Positions 34,619-41,953 of a stretch of DNA of 64,000 nt are shown one piece after another. The position numbers and the translations under genes are program-made. Source of the DNA: JANQSP01 sp965237565. GTDB taxonomy: Bacteria > Bdellovibrionota > Bdellovibrionia > Bdellovibrionales > UBA1609. The number at the start of each line of letters is the position of its first letter. The first letter of the stretch is position 1. The DNA lies in assembly GCA_965237565.1 (NCBI GenBank), contig OZ250145.1:310001-374000 (forward strand). The letters run 5' to 3'. The notes beneath the pieces are model-generated. The model did not search any database and was not told the origin of the DNA. It saw only the letters and a list, made by a program, of their open reading frames with translations.

Positions 34619-37260
34619 ATTTTAATTTTCTTTCTCTTTTTCATTTTTTGCTTTCTTCTTTGGGCTCGATTGCTTCGTTCTCCAGCGTTTGCATTCGCAA
34701 AAGAAGAATCTGAGCCAGAAGCTTCCAACTGATTTTGATCAAAAAAAGGCTTGTCATAGTCCAATTTTTTTTCATCATAGTTTTTTCCTAGTCGAATTTT
34801 TTCACCATCCGCCTCATTCATTTGAATTTGTATTTTAAACAACTTTTCCATTGATTCCACAGCCACTCTAAAATGCACTTGCTCAAAAAGTGCAAAAGCC
34901 TCTTTTTTGTATTCAATCAAAGGATCTTTTTGTGCGTAAGCTCTCAAATTGATTCCTTCTTTTAATCGATCAATATTTTCCAAATGTTCTTTCCATCGAG
35001 CATCCAAAGTCTGCAACAAAATCATTTGAATAATCGGCTGAAAATGCTCTCCTAAATATTGTTTTTTGGCATCATACAAAGTCTTCACCTTTTCCTTGAC
35101 AAAAGAAACCAAATCCTTCGACTGAGACAAATCTTTTGCCTGAACCAAAAGACCAAATTGTTGATAAAGCGCCTGAGACAAAGCTTTTGTGTTCCACTGC
35201 TCTGGCTTCAATTGCTCCCCGACAAAAGTATCTAAGAGAGAAGAAGTGGTTTCACTCAAAAAATCCAAGCATTGTCTTTCGATTTTTTCATCATTCAAAA
35301 TATTGCGACGTTGTGTATAAATAACAGTTCTTTGCTGGTTCATTACATCATCGTATTCCAACAAATGCTTTCTGATATCAAAGTTATGGCCTTCCACTCT
35401 TTTCTGAGCATTGGCGATTGAACGAGTCACTGGCTTGGCTGTAATGGCTTCATCATCTGGCACATTAAAAACATTCATAATTTTTTGCATATTTTCCCCG
35501 CCAAAAATTCGCATCAGATCATCCTCCAAGGACAAATAAAAACAAGAAGCTCCCGGATCTCCTTGGCGACCCGACCTTCCCCTCAACTGATTATCAATAC
35601 GTCTGGATTCATGTCTTTCGGTTCCCAAAACAAAAAGCCCTCCAGCTTCAATCACTTGTTTTTTTTCTTTTTCACAAATTTCCCTAAATTTTTGCTGAGA
35701 TTTTTTTTTCAAAGCCTCATCCGCGCGGGAGCTGAGTTCTGTTTGGAAAAGAAGCTCTGGGTTACCGCCCAAAACAATATCTGTTCCTCTGCCCGCCATG
35801 TTTGTAGCAATTGTAATCGCACCGAGACGACCAGCTTGTGCAATGATCTCTGCTTCTCTTTTATGATGTTTTGCATTTAAAACATTGTGAGGAATTTGTT
35901 TTTCTTTCAGCCCCTGCGAAAGTTTTTCTGAAGTTTCAATGCTTACTGTTCCCACCAAAATAGGTTGGCTATTTTCATGGATTTCTTGGATTGTTTGGGT
36001 GATTGCCTTAAATTTTGCCGAACCAGTTTTGTAAATGATGTCATTTTTATCTTGGCGATTGATGGGTTTATTCGTAGGAACAACAAACACTTTCAGATTA
36101 TAAATTTTACCAAATTCCACGGCTTCCGTTTCAGCTGTTCCCGTCATACCGGAAAGTTTGGAGTACATTCTAAAATAATTTTGGAAAGTGACAGTTGCTA
36201 AGGTTTGATTTTCCTTTTTTACCCGTACTCCCTCTTTGGCCTCTATGGCTTGGTGAAGACCGTCACTCCAACGACGCCCCGGCATGAGACGCCCCGTGAA
36301 TTCATCTACAATGACTATCTCATTATTTTTCACCATATAATCCACATCTTTTTTGAACAGATGGTACGCTTTTAAGGCCTGATAGATATGGTGGAGCAAA
36401 TCAATATGAGCGATATCGTAAAGATTTTTTATTTTTAACAAATCCTCCACCTTAGAGTTTCCCTCTTCTGTAAGAGAAACCGTTTTGGATTTTTCTTCCA
36501 TTGTAAAATGAATTTCTTTTTTTAACTGAGGAATAATTCGATTGATATGATAGTATTTTTCAATGGAATCCTCCTTGGGACCTGAAATAATCAAAGGGGT
36601 TCTAGCCTCATCAATTAAAATGGAATCACACTCATCCACAATTGCGAAATAAAGGCCTCTTTGGACACACTGATCCAGTTCAAACTTCATATTATCTCTC
36701 AAATAATCAAAGCCAAACTCATTGTTGGTACCGTAAGTGATGTCTTGGCTATAAGCTATCTTGCGTTCTTCATCCGTTAAGCCATGCAGGATGGTCCCTG
36801 TACCAAGTCCCAGTTGGTGATAGATTTGCCCCATCCATTCTGTGTCCCTGCGGGCTAGATAATCGTTCACCGTCACCACATGAACTCCTTTGCCGGTCAA
36901 AGCGTTCAGGTAAACTGGTAAAGTGGCCACCACAGTTTTTCCTTCCCCTGTTTTCATTTCAGCAATTTTTCCTTCATGCAAAACGATCCCGCCAATCAAC
37001 TGAACATCGAAGTGGCGAAGATTCAAAGTTCGACGAGCCACTTCCCTACAAACGGCAAAGGCTTCAGGCAACAGCTCATCCAAACTGCAACCTTTGTCTA
37101 TCTTTTCCTTAAATTGGCCTGTCTGAGATTTAAGAGCATCGTTGGATAAAGATTTTGTACGAGTTTCCAAGGAATTAATTTTTTCAATGATAGGACTAAA
37201 AGACTTCAAGTCTCTTTCGTGTTGAGTACCAAAAAAACGAGTGAGCAAATTTTCAATCAT
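34615..37260 (-). CDS. secA: Preprotein translocase ATPase SecA
   Basis: SecA drives export of unfolded preproteins through SecYEG. The 881-residue protein contains Walker A AEMKTGEGKTVVATLP, YGTNNEFGFDYLRDNM, the Walker B-type region IVDECDSILIDEARTPLIISG (DECD rather than DEVD), the preprotein-binding domain, SGMTGTAETEA, and NMAGRGTDIVLGGNPE with GRSGRQGDPG. The C-terminal end is a lysine/arginine-rich tail without the CxCxSGx6CH zinc-binding motif that contacts SecB in many proteobacteria. SecB-independent targeting or another partner is therefore likely. It is followed, with a four-base overlap, by the zinc-ribbon gene, and is preceded by trmL 20 bases upstream. Confidence 0.97.
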   Translation of the reverse strand: MIENLLTRFFGTQHERDLKSFSPIIEKINSLETRTKSLSNDALKSQTGQFKEKIDKGCSLDELLPEAFAVCREVARRTLNLRHFDVQLIGGIVLHEGKIAEMKTGEGKTVVATLPVYLNALTGKGVHVVTVNDYLARRDTEWMGQIYHQLGLGTGTILHGLTDEERKIAYSQDITYGTNNEFGFDYLRDNMKFELDQCVQRGLYFAIVDECDSILIDEARTPLIISGPKEDSIEKYYHINRIIPQLKKEIHFTMEEKSKTVSLTEEGNSKVEDLLKIKNLYDIAHIDLLHHIYQALKAYHLFKKDVDYMVKNNEIVIVDEFTGRLMPGRRWSDGLHQAIEAKEGVRVKKENQTLATVTFQNYFRMYSKLSGMTGTAETEAVEFGKIYNLKVFVVPTNKPINRQDKNDIIYKTGSAKFKAITQTIQEIHENSQPILVGTVSIETSEKLSQGLKEKQIPHNVLNAKHHKREAEIIAQAGRLGAITIATNMAGRGTDIVLGGNPELLFQTELSSRADEALKKKSQQKFREICEKEKKQVIEAGGLFVLGTERHESRRIDNQLRGRSGRQGDPGASCFYLSLEDDLMRIFGGENMQKIMNVFNVPDDEAITAKPVTRSIANAQKRVEGHNFDIRKHLLEYDDVMNQQRTVIYTQRRNILNDEKIERQCLDFLSETTSSLLDTFVGEQLKPEQWNTKALSQALYQQFGLLVQAKDLSQSKDLVSFVKEKVKTLYDAKKQYLGEHFQPIIQMILLQTLDARWKEHLENIDRLKEGINLRAYAQKDPLIEYKKEAFALFEQVHFRVAVESMEKLFKIQIQMNEADGEKIRLGKNYDEKKLDYDKPFFDQNQLEASGSDSSFANANAGERSNRAQRRKQKMKKRKKIKI

Positions 37261-37280
37261 AAAAATAAAAATACAGTGCT

Positions 37281-37778
37281 TTAGGGATCAATGTCCAGAC
37301 ACTCTTGATCAAAACAGACCTGTCTGAAAGCTTCAAAAGTTGTAACGCTAACAGCATTGGCCAAATTTAGAGAACGTACGGGTCCTGGGGAGGGAATTTT
37401 CAACACCTGGCTAGGAGTCTGTTTTTTCAGCAAATGATCAGATAAACCTTTGGACTCTGAACCAAAAACAAAACAATCTCCTTGCCTAAAATGAGCTTCA
37501 TAAAGGCTTTTTTCACCTTTTGTAGAAAGATAAAACACCCTCTGGCTTTCTAAATGAGGCTTGATTTCCTCCCAACAATCATAAATCTTATAATTCAAGT
37601 GTGGCCAATAATCCAAACCAGCCCTCTTTAATCTCTTATCACTCATCTCAAAACCCAAAGGCCCCACCAAGTGCAATCGGCTGTAAAGGCTCACACAAGT
37701 CCTCCCAATATTACCCGTATTGGAGGGAATCTCTGGTGCAACCAACACCACATTAAAGAGATATTTTATTTTTTTCAT
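37281..37778 (-). CDS. trmL: tRNA (cytidine(34)-2'-O)-methyltransferase TrmL
   Basis: TrmL is a SPOUT-fold enzyme that 2'-O-methylates the wobble base of leucine tRNAs. The 165 residues match the usual family length. Diagnostic segments are VLVAPEIPSNTGNIGRTCV at the N terminus, FVFGSESKGLSDHLL with the SAM-binding trefoil-knot motif, and IPSPGPVRSLNLANAVSVTTFE. Its start overlaps the LolB-like gene by 26 bases. Confidence 0.94.
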   Translation of the reverse strand: MKKIKYLFNVVLVAPEIPSNTGNIGRTCVSLYSRLHLVGPLGFEMSDKRLKRAGLDYWPHLNYKIYDCWEEIKPHLESQRVFYLSTKGEKSLYEAHFRQGDCFVFGSESKGLSDHLLKKQTPSQVLKIPSPGPVRSLNLANAVSVTTFEAFRQVCFDQECLDIDP

Positions 37779-38442
37779 CTTCTAGTGAAAGAGGATTGAA
37801 ATCTTTGGGAACATGAATGTCAAACATTTGTTCCTTTACTTCGGAGTGAAAACTAGAAGGATAGAAGTCAAAATGAAACGTAGAAGTTGTCAGGGAAATT
37901 ACTTGTTTCCCTTCTCTTTTCCATGAAATATTTGTTTGAAACCCCTGGCATTGAACTGGCTGTCCCTTTTGATCTTCCTTGCAACTCCATTCTTGGCCAG
38001 AAGGCTTTCGATCGAATAAAATATTGGTAAAAACATTAAAATCCACAGTTGTTGAAAAAAGATATTGACTGAATGGAGCAAAACTCTCTCCTTTGTAAAA
38101 TTGCTTGCTTTGAAAAAACAGAGCCAAACTTTCTTTTTTTTTCAACAAAATAGTCAAAAAAGGAAAGCCCAAGGAAGTAATCAAATCTATTCTCAAACGG
38201 CCGGATGGAGAGATCATGATATCAACTGCAAAGTAGCTATTTTTTTGTTTCTCTGTTTGGATCACAACAAAGCCCGAAAAAATTCCGGAACGGTACTTTT
38301 GTAAACTTCCCAAAGATTGGCTGCGTGATTGCAACAGCGTTTGACAGGAAACAAGGCTGATTAGCAAGATGAAACAAGAGAGATTAGACCCCCAAATAAA
38401 TGGAAGATAATTTTTCTTGCAGTTTGGTTTTTTTCCTCTCAT
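37753..38442 (-). CDS. LolB-like / DUF4292-like lipoprotein
   Basis: The 229-residue protein has a lipobox (LVSC) after a hydrophobic segment. Its mature domain is beta-rich: FSGFVVIQTEKQKNSYFAVDIMISPSGRLRIDLI is followed by strands with DFNVFTNILFDRKPSG and VISLTTSTFHFDFYP. This is the half-barrel pattern of LolA/LolB-type lipid or lipoprotein carriers. LolB receives lipoproteins from LolA and inserts them into the outer membrane. Sequence similarity is weak, so the name is given as a fold resemblance only. It overlaps the upstream TPR gene by 59 bases and trmL by 26. Confidence 0.62.
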   Translation of the reverse strand: MRGKKPNCKKNYLPFIWGSNLSCFILLISLVSCQTLLQSRSQSLGSLQKYRSGIFSGFVVIQTEKQKNSYFAVDIMISPSGRLRIDLITSLGFPFLTILLKKKESLALFFQSKQFYKGESFAPFSQYLFSTTVDFNVFTNILFDRKPSGQEWSCKEDQKGQPVQCQGFQTNISWKREGKQVISLTTSTFHFDFYPSSFHSEVKEQMFDIHVPKDFNPLSLEDEKNKISL

Positions 38443-39889
38443 TTCTTTCTAAACTCACTGCTTTCTCGTATAAGTCAATGGATTTGTCAATCATATTTAA
38501 TTGATGATAGGCCTCAGCCAGATGTTCTGCAATACGACTTTTGGAAGAATCTTTCTTGTAAGCTTGTTCTAAGTATTCAACAGCTTTTTTCGTTTTTCCA
38601 TTTTTGAACAAAACCCATCCAGCCGTATCCAAGACATAAACATTTTTTGGCGACAAAGATAAAGCCTTCGTAATGATTTTCTCCGCAAAATCCAAATTCT
38701 GGTTCAACTCAGTATAAACAAAGGCTAAATGATTAAGGGCAGGCACATGATTCGCATTGATTCTCAAAACTTCTTTCATATTTTTTATGACTGCACTCGT
38801 TTGGCCAAGGTGATCTTGTATAAGACCTTTATAAAATATAATTTCTGTATTTTTCGGAAAAACTTGAGAAGCCTTTTGTAAAGCATGTAAGGCTCCTTGG
38901 TAGTCTTTTTTTTCTTCAAACAAAGATGCGTAAAGAACATGAATACGAGGCAAGCTTGTTGGCCGTTGAGTGATGACTTCTTTCAAGGATAAAATAGCTT
39001 TCTCATACTCTGTTTTTTGGCTCAAAAGTGAAACCAATTGCAATCGAAGGGATAGGTTTTGTGGATACTTCTCTGAAAGAGATGTAAGCACTGTGATGGC
39101 TTTATCCATATCTTTTGTTTGATAATAAAGGCTCACTAAAGAAAAGGCGAGTTCTGGGTGAAATCCGAATTTTTTTTGATACTCTTCCAAAGTCGAAATG
39201 GCTTGTTTTAGGTCTCCAGATTGCCTATAGGAAAAAGAAAGAGTGATCACAGATGGAATAAATAGAGGTTGAAAGAAAAGAGATTTTTGAAGATAAAATC
39301 GAGACCTTTTCCAATTCTTCGTTTTGTCATCGATTTCTGCCAACGAATAGTAAATCCTATGAGAATTTTCAGGGTATCGTTGCAACAAAGACAGGAAAGA
39401 GGAGCGAGCCAGCTCAAAATGCTCCAAGGACATATGTAAAAAGGCGACACGATATAAGGTCTCTAGATGATCACTTTGATCTTTCAAAATTTTTTCGTAT
39501 TCAGAAAAAGTCTTCTTATAAAGGTGTTGCATTTCATAGATCTTCCCCATTTTCAATCTTGCCTCTATATGGGAAGGATTTTCTTCCAATAAGGACTTAC
39601 AGAGCTCAAAAGCTTTTAAGCTTTGTTGGACTTGTAAATATTCATCCACCAAGCGCAAGCGAAGAAAAAAAGAACGGGGATGGAAAATCAGTGACTCATT
39701 AAGAGAACCAATCGCTTGCAAGTGAAGACCCATTTTCGATTGCTTCTCAGCTTTTATATACAGCTTTCCGGCCTGAGTGCGAAGATATAAGGAATCAATA
39801 TTTGTCAAATGCAAATTGCGATTTTTTGAAGTTTGACAAGCTGTCATAAGCGGCAAAAGTAAGAAAAGAAAAAAGACCGATTTTTTCAT
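38384..39889 (-). CDS. TPR-repeat lipoprotein
   Basis: The 501-residue protein has a lipobox (LMTAC, cysteine at residue 18) and at least ten tandem tetratricopeptide repeats from residue 35 to the end. Characteristic units include GLHLQAIGSLNESLIFHPRS, YQGALHALQKASQVFPKN and KAVEYLEQAYKKDSSKSRIAE. It is probably a periplasmic, membrane-anchored scaffold; similar TPR lipoproteins stand upstream of LolB-like genes in other bacteria, where their role is not settled. A 355-base noncoding region lies upstream. It overlaps the LolB-like gene by 59 bases. Confidence 0.85.
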   Translation of the reverse strand: MKKSVFFLFLLLPLMTACQTSKNRNLHLTNIDSLYLRTQAGKLYIKAEKQSKMGLHLQAIGSLNESLIFHPRSFFLRLRLVDEYLQVQQSLKAFELCKSLLEENPSHIEARLKMGKIYEMQHLYKKTFSEYEKILKDQSDHLETLYRVAFLHMSLEHFELARSSFLSLLQRYPENSHRIYYSLAEIDDKTKNWKRSRFYLQKSLFFQPLFIPSVITLSFSYRQSGDLKQAISTLEEYQKKFGFHPELAFSLVSLYYQTKDMDKAITVLTSLSEKYPQNLSLRLQLVSLLSQKTEYEKAILSLKEVITQRPTSLPRIHVLYASLFEEKKDYQGALHALQKASQVFPKNTEIIFYKGLIQDHLGQTSAVIKNMKEVLRINANHVPALNHLAFVYTELNQNLDFAEKIITKALSLSPKNVYVLDTAGWVLFKNGKTKKAVEYLEQAYKKDSSKSRIAEHLAEAYHQLNMIDKSIDLYEKAVSLERNERKKTKLQEKLSSIYLGV

Positions 39890-40025
39890 ACATAACCCTG
39901 AAGATGTATTCTTATCGGCCTGTATAAAAAACTCTTTATCTTTTTTAAAATTAAAATCTACTATAATTAATAAGTGCTTGTATTTATTTTTAAATTGAGA
40001 TGTTTTTTCATTTTTGGATGGAGTA

Positions 40026-40039
40026 TTTCTGTACAGAAA
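40026..40039. promoter_or_regulatory. 14-bp perfect palindrome upstream of phaR
   Basis: TTTCTGTACAGAAA is a perfect palindrome about 200 bases upstream of phaR. It lies within GAGTATTTCTGTACAG; a one-mismatch copy of this 16-mer (GAGTATTTCTGCACAG) is found in the menF/aroF intergenic region at 11580-11595. Both are noncoding, so a shared regulator is possible. Confidence 0.45.
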
Positions 40040-40133
40040 AAAATCTTACGAAGTGGTATGAGAAATTTTTTTATTGCTTTCGTCTAGATTGTTTTCACAG
40101 AAAACATGTGAAAAAAAATCACAAAACAAAGCC

Positions 40134-40163
40134 TTGACAAGGCGAGAAATTGATTCCTATGAT
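40134..40163 (+). promoter_or_regulatory. Sigma70-type promoter for phaR
   Basis: TTGACA at 40134-40139 is followed after 18 bases by TATGAT at 40158-40163. This places the transcription start near 40170, about 75 bases before the GTG start. The -35 lies inside the palindrome GCCTTG-A-CAAGGC (40131-40143), which could be an operator for autoregulation, as known for PhaR in other bacteria. Confidence 0.55.
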
Positions 40164-40244
40164 ACGCCCTTAAGTCAATGACGCAAGGATGACACTGTTT
40201 TTCATTAGGACGATTTGAAAACCAATTCAACTAAGGGGGACTGA

Positions 40245-40787
40245 GTGGATCAAGAATTCATCGACAGCGTTGCACCAAGAAACAACCAGACAAAACACCA
40301 AAAGCCAAAAGTGATCAAACGATATGGAAATCGAAAACTCTATGACACACAACAAAGTTCCTATGTTGTGTTAAATGACATTGCCAGAATGATTCGCAAT
40401 GAAGAAGAAGTCTTAGTGATTGATAATGAAACAAGAGATGATATTACTTCAGCTACTCTCACTCAGATTATTTTTGGAGCTGAGAAAAAATCCTCTTATT
40501 CAGCACCACTGAATATTTTAAAATCAATCATAAGAAAGGGAGACGGAAGTTTCTCAAATTTTTTGGCAGAAATGGGTCTTTTTAAGGCCGAAGAAGCGGA
40601 CAAAACAAATGTGAGGTTGAGTCCCAAGAAAAATCCTGACAGTTCCACGCCTTATAGTATGGGAGGCAAATCTTTTTTGAACCAGCATAAGAGCATCCCA
40701 GAAAGAGTGGCTAGCGCAGCTTTGGAACCTGATTCATCCGAAAATGAAAAAACCATTCTGCCCACTTCAGACAACGTTTTGGAGTAG
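40245..40787 (+). CDS. phaR: Polyhydroxyalkanoate synthesis regulator PhaR
   Basis: PhaR represses phasin and PHA genes and is released when PHA granules form. The 180-residue protein has the N-terminal PhaR DNA-binding domain with IKRYGNRKLYDTQQSSYV, LNDIARMIRNEEEVLVIDNETRDDIT and LTQIIFGAE (residues 23-85), followed by a less conserved accumulation-regulator region and a disordered C terminus. The start is GTG with AAGGGGGA about five bases upstream. No PHA synthase or phasin gene is in this window, so a broader carbon-storage role cannot be excluded. Confidence 0.9.
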   Translation: MDQEFIDSVAPRNNQTKHQKPKVIKRYGNRKLYDTQQSSYVVLNDIARMIRNEEEVLVIDNETRDDITSATLTQIIFGAEKKSSYSAPLNILKSIIRKGDGSFSNFLAEMGLFKAEEADKTNVRLSPKKNPDSSTPYSMGGKSFLNQHKSIPERVASAALEPDSSENEKTILPTSDNVLE

Positions 40788-41055
40788 TTGAGTTTTTCAG
40801 CTCCCTTGATTGTGTTGTAAGATAGAACTTGATTCAGCCTTCTTTTGTGATGACACATCTTAATACTGGTGTCTTTACTGGGTGCAGTCCTGATTTTTCC
40901 TACACCACAGCCAATCAGTACAGCTATGATAGATAAGGCGATATATATATCGTTTTAAAAACAATATTTTGAATAATTACATCAATCTCAAGCTTTTCAT
41001 GACCCTTACCAAGAACGCCCTTGCCCTTCCCACATATGAGATAAGGCTTTGGGAT
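40788..41055. other. Intergenic region after phaR
   Basis: These 268 bases contain no credible gene. CGATATATATATCG at 40939-40952 is a perfect 14-bp palindrome followed by TTTT; it could form a weak hairpin that ends phaR transcripts, but its stem is mostly A/T. Confidence 0.35.
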
Positions 41056-41131
41056 TGGCTGTGGTGGAGGGATTCGAACCCCCGACCCAGTGATTAACAG
41101 TCACCTGCTCTACCGACTGAGCTACACCACA
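41056..41131 (-). tRNA. tRNA-Asn (anticodon GTT)
   Basis: The cloverleaf is complete: the 7-bp acceptor TGTGGTG pairs with CACCACA, the anticodon loop CTGTTAA gives GTT, the T arm carries GGTTCGAAT, and the 3' end is G-CCA encoded in the DNA. With gatCAB in the same window, asparaginyl-tRNA may be made by amidation of Asp-tRNA(Asn), although this depends on whether AsnRS is present elsewhere. Confidence 0.97.
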
Positions 41132-41191
41132 TAAGCTACAAAATAAAATACTAGAAAAATGCAATTTTTCTGTCAATAAAACTTGTTCTTA

Positions 41192-41389
41192 TCATTGAAT
41201 TTTAACAGATCGTTGCCTTGGTTTTTCTTGAAAATGCGACGGAGAAAATAGTCTGTTCAAACCTTCTTGGAATGAATTTTCTCTAATCTGCTTCATAAAA
41301 AAAAGAATAAAAAGAAAACTCATCACCAATATATTCAGTTTTATATACCATGAGAGGTTCATTTGTTTTTTTGGTCCATTCATAAGCAT
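41192..41389 (-). CDS. Small single-span membrane protein
   Basis: This 65-residue frame has AAGGAG three bases before its first ATG and nine before the in-frame ATG at 41383, which may be the real start. One hydrophobic segment (about residues 18-32, LNILVMSFLFILFF) is followed by a basic, polar tail. It lies between tRNA-Asn and tRNA-Ser on the same strand. I recognise no family; existence is supported by the ribosome-binding site and the membrane helix only. Confidence 0.45.
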   Translation of the reverse strand: MLMNGPKKQMNLSWYIKLNILVMSFLFILFFMKQIRENSFQEGLNRLFSPSHFQEKPRQRSVKIQ

Positions 41390-41444
41390 AGGCTCCTTCG
41401 CTTTTTTATAAACCCCCTCTTTTTTTTATTTTTCAAAAGTGAAA

Positions 41445-41534
41445 TGGCGGAGAGGGTGAGATTCGAACTCACGAGGCCCGAAAAGGCCCGCCGGTTTTCA
41501 AGACCGGTGCATTCAACCACTCTGCCACCTCTCC
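41445..41534 (-). tRNA. tRNA-Ser (anticodon TGA)
   Basis: The gene is 90 bases with encoded CCA. The acceptor GGAGAGG pairs with CCTCTCC, the anticodon loop is CTTGAAA with TGA, and a long variable arm (CGGGCCTTTTCGGGCCTCG) identifies it as a class II tRNA. TGA decodes UCA and other UCN codons. Confidence 0.97.
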
Positions 41535-41559
41535 CTAATTCACTGAACTTCTAATTTCT

Positions 41560-41811
41560 TTATCCAGCATTTGCAATGGTTAGATATAACTTTGACAACA
41601 AAATAAGTAAAACGAGAGCCAAATCTAACATCAAGACTCCCAAAAATTTTAAATTTTTCACCAATCCGAAAAAAGCAAAAAAGACAGTAATAAATATAAA
41701 CACAAATGATAGAGTGCCATATTTTATCAACTCTTGTGCCAATATAGAGATAAAAAGGGACAGGCAAACTGCTGACAACAATTTAAAAATAAATGTGAAT
41801 ATTGTTTTCAT
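41560..41811 (-). CDS. Small integral membrane protein
   Basis: The 83-residue frame is strongly hydrophobic with three likely membrane segments: IFTFIFKLLSAVCLSLFISI, LSFVFIFITVFFAFFGLV and FLGVLMLDLALVLLILLSKL. Short polar loops with lysines separate them. There is no clear Shine-Dalgarno before the ATG at 41811, but the codon-level pattern looks coding. Similar small membrane proteins occur in Bdellovibrio-like genomes as I recall, though I cannot confirm this here. It lies between tRNA-Ser and the GYF/TPR gene on the same strand. Confidence 0.55.
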   Translation of the reverse strand: MKTIFTFIFKLLSAVCLSLFISILAQELIKYGTLSFVFIFITVFFAFFGLVKNLKFLGVLMLDLALVLLILLSKLYLTIANAG

Positions 41812-41845
41812 AAGAATTCAGGATGCAATCAAAACTCTTTTACCT

Positions 41846-41905
41846 AGCCAACTCAACAATGAGCCAACTCAACAATGAGCCAACTCAACAATGAGCCAAC
41901 TCACT
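41846..41905. repeat. 16-bp tandem repeat, about four copies
   Basis: AGCCAACTCAACAATG starts at 41846, 41862, 41878 and 41894, the last copy diverging after AGCCAACTCA. It lies in the 142-base gap between the GYF/TPR gene end and the small membrane protein start. It is noncoding and could alter the distance to a promoter. Confidence 0.85.
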
Positions 41906-41953
41906 CAGAAAGCAATTTTATCAATTGAAAACTTATAGTGCAATCAAAACATC

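Larger units (their letters stand above)
39890..40244. other. Intergenic regulatory region between the TPR lipoprotein gene and phaR
   Basis: These 355 AT-rich bases separate divergent genes. They hold the 14-bp palindrome at 40026, the phaR promoter at 40134, and AT-rich sequence with TATAGT on the minus strand near 39960 that could serve the lipoprotein gene. No open frame with a ribosome-binding site was seen. Confidence 0.5.

Noticed and set aside
39890..40244. Small RNA gene in the long gap before phaR
   Set aside because: No stable structure with a terminator was found; only promoter-like and palindromic sites are visible.
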